The notes beneath the pieces are model-generated. The model made no database searches. It was not told where the DNA came from and was given only the letters and a program-made list of their open reading frames with translations. 64,000 bases of DNA from the NCBI RefSeq assembly GCF_052857255.1, contig NW_027526641.1, forward strand, positions 62,001 to 126,000, given 5' to 3'. A program made the translations under genes and the position numbers. Positions 11,201-24,700 of the stretch are shown here, piece by piece. This DNA is from Amblyomma americanum (lineage: Eukaryota; Arthropoda; Arachnida; Ixodida; Ixodidae). Position 1 is the first letter of the stretch; each line of letters begins with the position of its first letter.

Positions 11201-14200
11201 AACGAGCAACAATTTTACAAGTCGTCGAAGAGTAGACGAGAGAAAGGTGTAAAATTTTCTCTAAGAACTGCGCGAGAACTTGTATTCCTGCTCAACACAA
11301 CGGGATACATCGTTTCAGATCGAAACAAGCAAAATTCACGAGCATCGATTTTACAAGTCGTCGAAGAGTGGACGAGAGAAAGGTGTAAACTTTTTCTCTC
11401 AGAACTGCGCGAAAACTTGTAATCCGGCTCAAAACAACGGGATACATCGTTTTAGACCGAAACTAGCAAGATTCACAAGCATCGATTTTACAAGTCGTCG
11501 AAGAGTAGAAGAGAGAAAGGTGTTAACTTTTTCTCTCAGAACTGCACGAAAACTTGTATTCCGGCTCAAAACAACAGGATACATCGTTTTAGATCGAAAC
11601 TAGCAAGATTCACGAGCATCGATTTTACAAGTCGTCGAAGAGTAGACGAGAAAAAGGTGTAAATTTTTCTCTCAGAACTGCGCGAAAACTTGTATTCCGG
11701 CTCAAAACAACGGGATACATCGTTTTAGATCGAAACTAGCAAGATTCACAAGCATAGATTTTACAAGTCGTCGAAGAGAATGAGAGAAAGGTGTAAACTT
11801 TTTCTCTCAGAACTGCGCAAAAACTTGTATTCCTGCTCAACACAACGGGATACATCGTTTTAGATCGAAACAAGCAAAATTCACGAGCATTGATTTTACA
11901 AGTCGTCGAAGAGTAGACGAGAGAAAGGTGTAAACTTTTTCTCTCAGAACTGCGCGAAAACTTGTATTCCTGCTCAACACAATGGGATACATCGTTTTAG
12001 ATCGAAACAAGCAAAATTCACGAGCATCGATTTTAAAAGTCGTCGAAGAGTAGACGAGAGAAAGGTGTAAACCATTACTCTCAGAACTGCGCGAAAACTT
12101 GTATTCCGGCTCAAAACAACGGAATACATCGCTTTAGATCAAAACTAGCAAGATTCACGAGCATCGAGTTTACAAGTCGTCGAAGAGTAGACGATAGAAA
12201 GGTGTAAACTTTTTCTCTCAGATCTGCGCGAAAACTTGTTTTCCGGCTCAAAACAACGGGACACATCGTTTTAGATCGAAACTAGCATGGTTAACGAGCA
12301 ACGATTTTACAAGTCGTCGAAGAGTAGACGAGAGAAAGGTGTAAACCATTACTCTCAGAACTGCGCGAAAACTTGTATTCCGGCTCAAAACAACGGGATA
12401 CATTGTTTTAGATCGAAACTAGCAAGATTCACGAGCATCGATTTTACAAGTCGTCGAAGAGAATGAGAGAAAGGTGTAAACTTGTTCTCTCAGAACTGCG
12501 CGAAAACTTTTATTCCTGCTCAAAACAACGGGGTACATCGTTTTAGATCGAAACTGGCATGGTTAACGAGCAACGATTTTACAAGTCGTCGAAGAGTAGA
12601 CGAGAGAAAGGTGTAAACCATTACTCTCAGAACTGTGCGAAAACTTGTATTCCGGCTCAAAACAACGGGATACATCGCTTTAGATCGAAACTAGCAAGAT
12701 TCACGAGCATCGATTTTACAAGTCGTCGAAGAGTAGACGAGAGAAAGGTGTAAACTTTTTCTCTCAGAACTGCGCGAAAACTTGTGTTCCGGCTCAAAAC
12801 GACGGGATACATCGTTTTAGATCGAAACTAGCAAGATTCACGAGCATCGATTTTACAAGTCGTCGAAGAGTAGACGAGAGAAAGGTGTAAACATTTTCTC
12901 TCAGATCTGCGCGAAAACTTGTTTTCCGGCTCAAAACAACGGGATACATCGTTTTAGATCGAAACTAGCAAGGTTAACGAGCAACAATTTTACAAGTCGT
13001 CGAAGAGTAGACGAGAGAAAGGTGTAAAATTTTCTCTAAGAACTGCGCGAAAACTTGTATTCCTGCTCAACACAACGGGATACATCGTTCTAGATCGAAA
13101 CAAGCAAAATTCACGAGCATCGATTTTACAAGTCGTCGAAGAGTGGACGAGAGAAAGGTGTAAACTTTTTCTCTCAGAACTGCGCGAAAACTTGTAATCC
13201 GGCTCAAAACAACGGGATACATCGTTTTAGACCGAAACTAGCAAGATTCACAAGCATCGATTTTACAAGTCGTCGAAGAGTAGAAGAGAGAAAGGTGTTA
13301 ACTTTTTCTCTCAGAACTGCACGAAAACTTGTATTCCGGCTCAAAACAACAGGATACATCGTTTTAGATCGAAACTAGCAAGATTCACGAGCATCGATTT
13401 TACAAGTCGTCGAAGAGTAGACGAGAAAAAGGTGTAAATTTTTCTCTCAGAACTGCGCGAAAACTTGTATTCCGGCTCAAAACAACGGGATACATCGTTT
13501 TAGATCGAAACTAGCAAGATTCACAAGCATAGATTTTACAAGTCGTCGAAGAGAATGAGAGAAAGGTGTAAACTTTTTCTCTCAGAACTGCGCAAAAACT
13601 TGTATTCCTGCTCAACACAACGGGATACATCGTTTTAGATCGAAACAAGCAAAATTCACGAGCATTGATTTTACAAGTCGTCGAAGAGTAGACGAGAGAA
13701 AGGTGTAAACTTTTTCTCTCAGAACTGCGCGAAAACTTGTATTCCTGCTCAACACAATGGGATACATCGTTTTAGATCGAAACAAGCAAAATTCACGAGC
13801 ATCGATTTTAAAAGTCGTCGAAGAGTAGACGAGAGAAAGGTGTAAACCATTACTCTCAGAACTGCGCGAAAACTTGTATTCCGGCTCAAAACAACGGAAT
13901 ACATCGCTTTAGATCAAAACTAGCAAGATTCACGAGCATCGAGTTTACAAGTCGTCGAAGAGTAGACGATAGAAAGGTGTAAACTTTTTCTCTCAGATCT
14001 GCGCGAAAACTTGTTTTCCGGCTCAAAACAACGGGACACATCGTTTTAGATCGAAACTAGCATGGTTAACGAGCAACGATTTTACAAGTCGTCGAAGAGT
14101 AGACGAGAGAAAGGTGTAAACCATTACTCTCAGAACTGCGCGAAAACTTGTATTCCGGCTCAAAACAACGGGATACATTGTTTTAGATCGAAACTAGCAA

Positions 14201-15499
14201 GATTCACGAGCATCGATTTTACAAGTCGTCGAAGAGAATGAGAGAAAGGTGTAAACTTGTTCTCTCAGAACTGCGCGAAAACTTTTATTCCTGCTCAAAA
14301 CAACGGGGTACATCGTTTTAGATCGAAACTGGCATGGTTAACGAGCAACGATTTTACAAGTCGTCGAAGAGTAGACGAGAGAAAGGTGTAAACCATTACT
14401 CTCAGAACTGTGCGAAAACTTGTATTCCGGCTCAAAACAACGGGATACATCGCTTTAGATCGAAACTAGCAAGATTCACGAGCATCGATTTTACAAGTCG
14501 TCGAAGAGTAGACGAGAGAAAGGTGTAAACTTTTTCTCTCAGAACTGCGCGAAAACTTGTGTTCCGGCTCAAAACGACGGGATACATCGTTTTAGATCGA
14601 AACTAGCAAGATTCACGAGCATCGATTTTACAAGTCGTCGAAGAGTAGACGAGAGAAAGGTGTAAACATTTTCTCTCAGATCTGCGCGAAAACTTGTTTT
14701 CCGGCTCAAAACAACGGGATACATCGTTTTAGATCGAAACTAGCAAGGTTAACGAGCAACAATTTTACAAGTCGTCGAAGAGTAGACGAGAGAAAGGTGT
14801 AAAATTTTCTCTAAGAACTGCGCGAAAACTTGTATTCCTGCTCAACACAACGGGATACATCGTTCTAGATCGAAACAAGCAAAATTCACGAGCATCGATT
14901 TTACAAGTCGTCGAAGAGTGGACGAGAGAAAGGTGTAAACTTTTTCTCTCAGAACTGCGCGAAAACTTGTAATCCGGCTCAAAACAACGGGATACATCGT
15001 TTTAGACCGAAACTAGCAAGATTCACAAGCATCGATTTTACAAGTCGTCGAAGAGTAGAAGAGAGAAAGGTGTTAACTTTTTCTCTCAGAACTGCACGAA
15101 AACTTGTATTCGGCTCAAAACAACAGGATACATCGTTTTAGATCGAAACTAGCAAGATTCACGAGCATCGAATTTACAAGTCGTCGAAGAGTAGACGAGA
15201 AAAAGGTGTAAATTTTTCTCTCAGAACTGCGCGAAAACTTGTATTCCGGCTCAAAACAACGGGATACATCGTTTTGGATCGAAACTAGCAAGATTCACAA
15301 GCATAGATTTTACAAGTCGTCGAAGAGAATGAGAGAAAGGTGTAAACTTTTTCTCTCAGAACTGCGCAAAAACTTGTATTCCTGCTCAACACAACGGGAT
15401 ACATCGTTTTAGATCGAAACAAGCAAAATTCACGAGCATTAATTTTACAAGTCGTCGAAGAGTAGACGAGAGAAAGGTGTAAACTTTTTCTCTCAGAAC
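7860..15499 (+). repeat. Four-copy HOR: two 2,049-bp units and two 1,775-bp units
   Basis: Four successive units begin at about 7,860, 9,901, 11,950 and 13,725. Units 1 and 2 are 15-mers (offset 2,048-2,049). Units 3 and 4 are 13-mers (offset exactly 1,775) lacking two monomers. The missing 274 bp lies at about 12,521, where TTTTATTCCTGCTCAA joins AACAACGGGG directly. In unit 2 these two motifs are separated by two monomers (about 10,460-10,755). Shared markers include ATTTTAAAAGTCG, CGAGTTTACAAG, GACGATAG, AGCATGGTTAACG and GTAATCCGG. Most of units 3 and 4 looks identical by eye. Confidence 0.85.
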
Positions 15500-17250
15500 T
15501 GCGCGACAACTTGTATTCCGGCTCAAGACAACGGGATACATCGTTTTAGACCGAAACTAGCAAGATTCACAAGCATTGATTTTACAAGTCGTCGAAGAGT
15601 AGACGAGAGAAAGGTTTAAACTTTTTCATCTCAGAACTGCGCGAAAACTTGTTTTCCGACTCAAAACAACGGGATACATCGTTTTAGATCGAAACTAGCA
15701 AGATTAACGAGCAACGATTTTACAAGTCGTCGAATAGTAGACGAGAGAAAGGTGTAAACTTTTTCTCTCAGAACTGCGCTAAAACTTGTATTCCGGCTCA
15801 AAACAACGGGATACATCGTTTTAGACCGAAACTAGCAAGATTCACAAGCATCGATTTTACAAGTCGTCGAAGAGTAGACGAGAGAAAGGTGTAAACTTTT
15901 TCTCTCAGAACTGCACGAAAACTTGTATTCCGGCTCAAAACAACGGGATACATCGTTTTAGATCGAAACTAGCAAGATTCACGAGCATCGATTTTACAAG
16001 TCGTCGAAGAGTAGACGAGAAAAAGGTGTAAATTTTTCTCTCAGAACGACGCGAAAACTTGTATTCCGGCTCAAAACAACGGGATACATCGTTTTAGATC
16101 GAAACAAGCAAGATTCACGAGCATCGATTTTACAAGTCGTCGAAGAGTAGACGAGAGAAAGGTGTAAAATTTTCTCTAAGAACTGCGCGAAATCTTGTAT
16201 TCCTGCTCAACACAACGGGATACATCGTTTTAGATCGAAACAAGCAAAATTCACGAGCATCGATTTTACAAGTCGTCGAAGAGTGGACGAGAGAAAGGTG
16301 TAAAGGTTTTCTCTCAGAACTGCGCGAAAACTTGTATTCCGGCTCAAAACAACGGGATACATTGTTTAATATCAAAACAAGCAAAATTCACGAGCATCGA
16401 TTTTACAAGTCGTCGAAGAGTAGACGAGAGAAAGGTGTAAACTTTTTTCTCTAAAAACTGCGCGAAAACTTGTATTTCGGCTCAAAACAACGGGATACAT
16501 CGTTTTAGACCGAAACTAGCAAGATTCACGAGCATCGATTTTACAAGTCGCCGAAGAGTAGACAAGAGAAAGGTGTAAACTTTTTCTCACAGGTCTGCGC
16601 GAAAACTTGTATTCCGGCTCAAAACAACGAGATAGATCGTTTTAGATCGAAACTAGCAAGATTCACGAGCATCGATTTTACAAGTCGTCGAAGAGTAGAC
16701 GAGAGAAAGGTGTAAAATTTTCTCTCAGAACTGAGCGAAAACTTGTATTCCGGCTCAAAACAACGGGATACATTGTTTTTGATCGAAACTAGCAAGATTC
16801 ACGAGCATCGATTTTACAAGTCGTCGAAGAGAATGAGAGAAAGGTGTAAACTTTTTCTCTCAGAACTGCGCGAAAACTTGTATTCCTGCTCAACACAATG
16901 GGATACATCGTTTTAGATCGAAACAAGCAAAATTCACGAGCATCAATTTTAAAAGTCGTCGAAGAGTAGACGAGAGAAAGGTGTAAACCATTACTCTCAG
17001 AACTGCGCGAAAACTTGTATTCCGGCTCAAACAACGGGATACATCGCTATAGATCGAAACTAGCAAGATTCACGAGCATCGAGTTTACAAGTCGTCGAAG
17101 AGTAGACGATAGAAAGGTGTAAACTTTTTCTCTCAGATCTGCGCGAAAACTTGTTTTCCGGCTCAAAACAACGGGATACATCGTTTTAGATCGAAACTAG
17201 CAAGGTTAACGAGCAACGATTTTACAAGTCGTCGAAGAGTAGACGAGAGA
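15029..17250 (+). repeat. 2.2-kb duplicated block, right copy (partner 6,018-8,240)
   Basis: Counterpart of 6,018-8,240, separated from it by about 9 kb that holds the four-copy 2,049/1,775-bp HOR. It carries the same order of marker monomers, with a one-base deletion at about 15,113 (TATTCGGCTC) and the TGTTTAATAT monomer retained at 16,363. It also overlaps the last part of the fourth HOR copy and the beginning of the 5.18-kb block, so successive duplications are nested. Confidence 0.7.
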
Positions 17251-20200
17251 AAGGTGTAAAATTTTCTCTAAGAACTGCGCGAAAACTTGTATTCCTGCTC
17301 AACACAACGGGATACATCGTTTTAGATCGAAACAAGCAAAATTCACGAGCATCGATTTTACAAGTCGTCGAAGAGTGGACGAGAGAAAGGTGTAAACTTT
17401 TTCTCTCAGAACTGCGCGAAAACTTGTATTCCGGCTCAAAACAACGGGATACATCGTTTTAGATCGAAACTAGCAAGATTCACGAGCATCGATTTTACAA
17501 GTCGTCGAAGAGAACGAGAGAAAGGTGTAAACTTTTTCTCTCAGAACTGCGCGATAACTTGTATTCCGGCTCAAAACAACGAGATACATTGTTTTAGATC
17601 AAAACAAGCAAAATTCACGAGCATCGATTTTACAAGTCGTCGAAGAGAATGAGAGAAAGGTGTAAACTTTTTCTCTCAGAACTGCGCGAAAACTTGTTTT
17701 CCGGCTCAAAACGACGGGATACATCGTTTTAGATCGAAACTAGCAAGATTAACGAGCATCGATTTTACAAGTCGTCGAAGAGTAGACGAGAGAAAGGTTT
17801 AAACTTTTTCTCTCAGAACTGCGCGAAAACTTTTTCCGGCTCAAAACAACGGGATACATCGTTTTAGACCGAAACTAGCAAGATTCACAAGCATCGATTT
17901 TACAAGTCGTCGAAGAGCAGACGAGAGAAAGGTATAAACGTTTTCTCTCAGAACTGCACGAAAACTTGTATTCCGGCTCAAAACAACTGGATACATCGTT
18001 TTAGATCAAAACTAGCAAGATTCACGAGCATCGATTTTACAAGTCGTCGAAGAGTAGACGAGAAAAAGGTGTAAATTTTTCTCTCAGAACTGCGCGAAAA
18101 CTTGTATTCCGGCTGAAAACAACGGGATACATCGTTTTAGATCGAAACTAGCAAAATTCACGAGCATCAATTTTACAAGTCGTCGAAGAGTAGACGAGAG
18201 AAAGGTGTAAACTATTTCTCTCAGATATGCGCGAAAACTTGTATTCCGGCTCAAAACAACGGGATACATCGTTTTAGATCAAAACTAGCAAGATTAACGA
18301 GCATCAATTTTACAAGTCGTCGAAGAGTAGACGAGAGAAGGGTGTAAACTTTTTTCTCAGAACTGCACAACAACTTGTATTCCGGCTTAAAACAACGGGA
18401 TACATCGTTTTAGACCGAAACTAGCAAGATTCACAAGCATTGATTTTACAAGTCGTCGAAGAGTAGACGAGAGAAAGGTTTAAACTTTTTCTCTCAGAAC
18501 TGCGCGAAAACTTGTATTCCGGCTCAAAACAACGGGATACATCGTTTTAGATCGAAACAAGCAAGATTCACGAGCATCGATTTTACAAGTCGTCGAAGAG
18601 TAGACGAGAGAAAGGTGTAAAATTTTCTCTAAGAACTGCGCGAAATATTGTATTCCTGCTCAACACAACGGGATACATCGTTTTAGATCGAAACAAGCAA
18701 AATTCACGAGCATCGATTTCACAAGTCGTCGAAAAGTGGACGAGAGAAAGGTGTAAAGGTTTTCTCTCAGAACTGCGCGAAAACTTGTATTCCGGCTCAA
18801 AACAACGGGATACATCGTTTTAGATCGAAGCTAGCAAGATTCACGAGCATCGATTTTACAAGTCGTCGAAGAGAACGAGAGAAAGGTGTAAACTTTTTCT
18901 CTCAGAACTGCACGAAAACTTGTATTCCGGCTCAAAACAACGGGATACATTGTTTAATATCAAAACAAGCAAAATTCACGAGCATCGATTTTACAAGTCG
19001 TCGAAGAGTAGACGAGAGAAAGGTGTAAACTTTTTTCTCTAAAAACTGCGCGAAAACTTGTATTTCGGCTCAAAACAACGGGATACATCGTTTTAGACCG
19101 AAACTAGCAAGATTCACGAGCATCGATTTTACAATGCGCCGAAGAGTAGACGAGAGAAAGGTGTAAACTTTTTCTCACAGGACGGCGCGAAAACTTGTAT
19201 TCCGGCTCAAAACAACGAGATAGATCGTTTTAGATCGAAACTAGCAAGATTCACGAGCATCGATTTTGCAAGTCGTCGAAGAGTCGACGAGAGAAAGGTG
19301 TAAAATTTTCTCTCAGAACTGAGCGAAAACTTGTATTCCGGCTCAAAACAACGGGATACATTTTTTTGATCGAAACTAGCAAGATTCACGAGCATCGATT
19401 TTACAAGTCGTCGAAGAGAATGAGAGAAAGGTGTAAACTTTTTCTCTCAGAACTGCGCGAAAACTTGTATTCCTGCTCAACACAATGGGATACATCGTTT
19501 TAGATCGAAACAAGCAAAATTCACGAGCATCGATTTTACAAGTCGTCGAAGAGTAGACGAGAGAAAGGTGTAAACCATTACTCTCAAAACTACGCGAAAA
19601 CTTGTATTCCGGCTCAAAACAACGGGATACATCGCTTTAGATCAAAACTAGCAAGGTTAACGAGCAACGATTTTACAAGTCGTCGAAGAGTAGACGAGAG
19701 AAAGGTGTAAAATTTTTTCTAAGAACTGCGCGAAAACTGGTATTTCTGCTCAACACGACGGGATACATCGTTTTAGATCGAAACAAGCAAAATTCACGAG
19801 CATCGATTTTACAAGTCGTCGAAGAGTGGACGAGAGAAAGGTGTAAACTTTTTCTCTCAGAACTGCGCGAAAACTTGTATTCCGGCTCAAAACAACGGGA
19901 TACATCGTTTTAGATCAAAACTAGCAAGATTCACGAGCATCGATTTTACAAGTCGTCGAAGAGAACGAGAGAAAGGTGTAAACGTTTTCTCTCAGAACTG
20001 CGCGATAACTTGTATTCCGGCTCAAAACAACGAGATACATTGTTTTAGATCAAAACAAGCAAAATTCACGAGCATCGATTTTACAAGTCGTCGAAGAGAA
20101 TGAGAGAAAGGTGTAAACTTTTTCTCTCAGAGCTGCGCGAAAACTTGTGTTCCGGCTCAAAACGACGGGATACATCGTTTTAGATCGAAACTAGCAAGAT

Positions 20201-20860
20201 TCACAAGCATCGATTTTACAAGTCGTCGAAGAGTAGACGAGAGAAAGGCGTAAACTTTTTCTCTCAGATCTGCGCGAAAACTTGTTTTCCGGCTCTAAAC
20301 AACGGGATACATCGTTTTAGATCGAAACTAGCAAGATTAACGAGCAACGATTTTACAAGTCGTCGAAGAGTAGACGAGAGAAAGGTGTAAACTTTTTCTC
20401 TCAGAACTGCACGAAAACTTGTATTCCGGCTCAAAACAACAGGATACATCGTTTTAGATCGAAACTACCAAGATTCACGAGCGTCGATTTTACAAGTCGT
20501 CGAAGAGTAGACGAGAAAAAGGTGTAAATGTTTCTCTCAGAACTGCGCGAAAACTTGTATTCCGGCTCAAAACAACGGGATACATCGTTTTAGATCAAAA
20601 CTAGCAAGATTAACGAGCATCGATTTTACAAGTCGTCGAAGAGTAGACGAGAGAAAGGTGTAAACTTTTTTTCTCAGAACTGCGCGACAACTTGTATTCC
20701 GGCTCAAAACAACGGGATACATCGTTTTAGACCGAAACTAGCAAGATTCACAAGCATTGATTTTACAAGTCGTCGAAGAGTAGACGAGAGAAAGGTTTAA
20801 ATTTTTTTCTCTCAGAACCGCGCGAAAACTTGTATTCCGGCTCAAAACAACGGGATACAT
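16610..20860 (+). repeat. About 5.18-kb HOR, first copy
   Basis: This block recurs at 21,792-26,310 with an offset of 5,182 falling to 5,180 because of a 4-bp deletion in the second copy near 23,790 (GACGAAAGG for GACGAGAGAAAGG). Shared rare marks are the CGCTATAGATCG change (17,047), AGAGAAGGGTG (about 18,336), the TGTTTAATAT monomer (18,951 and 24,131), ACAATGCGCCG (19,132 and 24,312) and GAGTCGACGAG (19,281 and 24,461). Toward the end, the second copy has two extra monomers near 25,180-25,450. Confidence 0.8.
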
Positions 20861-21756
20861 CGTTTTAGACCGAAACTAGCAAGATTCACAAGCATTGATT
20901 TTACAAGTCGTCGAAGAGTAGACGAGAGAAAGGTTTAAACTTTTTCATCTCAGAACTGCGCGAAAACTTGTTTTCCGACTCAAAACAACGGGATACATCG
21001 TTTTAGATCGAAACTAGCAAGATTAACGAGCAACGATTTTACAAGTCGTCGAATAGTAGACGAGAGAAAGGTGTAAACTTTTTCTCTCAGAACTGCACGA
21101 AAACTTGTATTCCGGCTCAAAACAACTGGATACATTGTTTTAGATCGAAACTAGCAAGATTCACAAGCATCGATTTTACAAGTCGTCGAAGAGTAGACGA
21201 GAGAAAGGCGTAAACTTTTTCTCTCAGATCTGCGCGAAAACTTGTTTTCCGGCTCCAAACAACGGGATACATCGTTTTAGATCGAAACTAGCAAGATTAA
21301 CGAGCAACGATTTTACAAGTCGTCGAAGAGTAGACGAGAGAAAGGTGTAAACTTTTTCTCTCAGAACTGCACGAAAACTTGTATTGCGGCTCAAAACAAC
21401 AGGATACATCGTTTTAGATCGAAACTACCAAGATTCACGAGCGTCGATTTTACAAGTCGTCGAAGAGTAGACGAGAAAAAGGTGTAAATTTTTCTCTCAG
21501 AACTGCGCGAAAACTTGTATTCCGGCTCAAAACAACGGGATACATCGTTTTAAATCAAAACTAGCAAGATTAACGAGCATCGATTTTACAAGTCGTCGAA
21601 GAGTAGACGAGAGAAAGGTGTAAACTTTTTTTCTCAGAACTGCGCGACAACTTGTATTCCGGCTCAAAACAACGGGATACATCGTTTTAGACCGAAACTA
21701 GCAAGATTCACAAGCATCGATTTTACAAGTCGTCGAAGAGTAGACGAGAGAAAGGT
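20177..21756 (+). repeat. Local 960-bp duplication (7-mer)
   Basis: About 617 bp starting at 20,177 recurs at 21,137 with offset 960 (seven monomers plus one base). Shared marks are GAGAAAGGCGTAAAC, AGATCTGCG with TTTTCCGGCTC(T/C)AAAC, GCACGAAAAC with ACAGGATACATCG, and AAACTACCAAG with GAGCGTCG. It sits at the tail of the first 5.18-kb copy and is not repeated as a pair in the second copy. Confidence 0.75.
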
Positions 21757-21791
21757 GTAAACTTTTTCTCTCAGAACTGCACGAAAACTTG

Positions 21792-24700
21792 TATTCCGGC
21801 TCAAAACAACGAGATAGATCGTTTTAGATCGAAACTAGCAAGATTCACGAGCATCGATTTTACAAGTCGTCGAAGAGTAGACGAGAGAAAGGTGTAAAAT
21901 TTTCTCTCAGAATTGAGCGAAAACTTGTATTCCGGCTCAAAACAACGGGATACATTGTTTTTGATCGAAACTAGCAAGATTCACGAGCATCGATTTTACA
22001 AGTCGTCGAAGAGAATGAGAGAAAGGTGTAAACTTTTTCTCTCAGAACTGCAGGAAAACTTGTATTCCTGCTCAACACAATGGGATACATCGTTTTAGAT
22101 CGAAACAAGCAAAATTCACGAGCATCGATTTTAAAAGTCGTCGAAGAGTAGACGAGAGAAAGGTGTAAACCATTACTCTCAGAACTGCGCGATAACTTGT
22201 ATTCCGGCTCAAAACAACGGGATACATCGCTATAGATCGAAACTAGCAAGATTCACGAGCATCGAGTTTACAAGTCGTCGAAGAGTAGACGATAGAAAGG
22301 TGTAAACTTTTCTCTCAGATCTGCGCGAAAACTTGTTTTCCGGCTCAAAACAACGGGATACATCGTTTTAGATCGAAACTAGCAAGGTTAACGAGCAACG
22401 ATTTTACAAGTCGTCGAAGAGTAGACGAGAGAAAGGTGTAAAATTTTCTCTAAGAACTGCGCGAAAACTTGTATTCCTGCTCAACACAACGGGATACATC
22501 GTTTTAGATCGAAACAAGCAAAATTCACGAGCATCGATTTTACAAGTCGTCGAAGAGTGGACGAGAGAAAGGTGTAAACTTTTTCTCTCAGAACTGCGCG
22601 AAAACTTGTATTCCGGCTCAAAACCACGGGATACATCGTTTTAGATCGAAACTAGCAAGATTCACGAGCATCGATTTTACAAGTCGTCGAAGAGAACGAG
22701 AGAAAGGTGTAAACTTTTTCTCTCAGAACTGCGCGATAACTTGTATTCCGGCTCAAAACAACGAGATACATTGTTTTAGATCAAAACAAGCAAAATTCAC
22801 GAGCATCGAATTTACAAGTCGTCGAAGAGAATGAGAGAAAGGTGTAAACTTTTTCTCTCAGAACTGCGCGAAAACTTGTTTTCCGGCTCAAAACGACGGG
22901 ATACATCGTTTTAGATCGAAACTAGCAAGATTAACGAGCATCGATTTTACAAGTCGTCGAAGAGTAGACGAGAGAAAGGTTTAAACTTTTTCTCTCAGAA
23001 CTGCGCGAAAACTTGTTTTCCGGCTCAAAACAACGGGATACATCGTTTTAGACCGAAACTAGCAAGATTCACAAGCATCGATTTTACAAGTCGTCGAAGA
23101 GTAGACGAGAGAAAGGTGTAAACGTTTTCTCTCAGAACTGCACGAAAACTTGTATTCCGGCTCAAAACAACTGGATACATCGTTTTAGATCAAAACTAGC
23201 AAGATTCACGAGCATCGATTTTACAAGTCGTCGAAGATTAGACGAGAAAAAGGTGTATATTTTTCTCTCAGAACTGCGCGAAAACTTGTATTCCGGCTGA
23301 AAACAACGGGATACATCGTTTTAGATCGAAACTAGCAAAATTCACGAGCATCAATTTTACAAGTCGTCGAAGAGTAGACGAGAGAAAGGTGTAAACTTTT
23401 TCTCTCAGATATGCGCGAAAACTTGTATTCCGGCTCAAAACAACGGGATACATCGTTTTAGATCAAAACTAGCAAGATTAACGAGCATCAATTTTACAAG
23501 TCGTCGAAGAGTAGACGAGAGAAGGGTGTAAACTTTTTTCTCAGAACTGCACGACAACTTGTATTCCGGCTTAAAACAACGGGATACATCGTTTTAGACC
23601 GAAACTAGCAAGATTCACAAGCATTGATTTTACAAGTCGTCGAAGAGTAGACGAGAGAAAGGTTTAAACTTTTTCTCTCAGAACTGCGCGAAAACTTGTA
23701 TTCCGGCTCAAAACAACGGGATGCATCGTTTTAGATCGAAACAAGCAAGATTCACGAGCATCGATTTTACAAGTCGTCGAAGAGTAGACGAAAGGTGTAA
23801 AATTTTCTCTAAGAACTGCGCGAAATATTGTATTCCTGCTCAACACAACGGGATACATCGTTTTAGATCGAAACAAGCAAAATTCACGAGCATCGATTTC
23901 ACAAGTCGTCGAAGAGTGGACGAGAGAAAGGTGTAAAGGTTTTCTCTCAGAACTGCGCGAAAACTTGTATTCCGGCTCAAAACAACGGGATACATCGTTT
24001 TAGATCGAAGCTAGCAAGATTCACGAGCATCGATTTTACAAGTCGTCGAAGAGAACGAGAGAAAGGTGTAAACTTTTTCTCTCAGAACTGCACGAAAACT
24101 TGTATTCCGGCTCAAAACAACGGGATACATTGTTTAATATCAAAACAAGCAAAATTCACGAGCATCGATTTTACAAGTCGTCGAAGAGTAGACGAGAGAA
24201 AGGTGTAAACTTTTTTCTCTAAAAACTGCGCGAAAACTTGTATTTCGGCTCAAAACAACGGGATACATCGTTTTAGACCGAAACTAGCAAGATTCACGAG
24301 CATCGATTTTACAATGCGCCGAAGAGTAGACGAGAGAAAGGTGTAAACTTTTTCTCACAGGACGGCGCGAAAACTTGTATTCCGGCTCAAAACAACGAGA
24401 TAGATCGTTTTAGATCGAAACTAGCAAGATTCACGAGCATCGATTTTGCAAGTCGTCGAAGAGTCGACGAGAGAAAGGTGTAAAATTTTCTCTCAGAACT
24501 GAGCGAAAACTTGTATTCCGGCTCAAAACAACGGGATACATTGTTTTTGATCGAAACTAGCAAGATTCACGAGCATCGATTTTACAAGTCGTCGAAGAGA
24601 ATGAGAGAAAGGTGTAAACTTTTTCTCTCAGAACTGCGCGAAAACTTGTATTCCTGCTCAACACAATGGGATACATCGTTTTAGATCGAAACAAGCAAAA

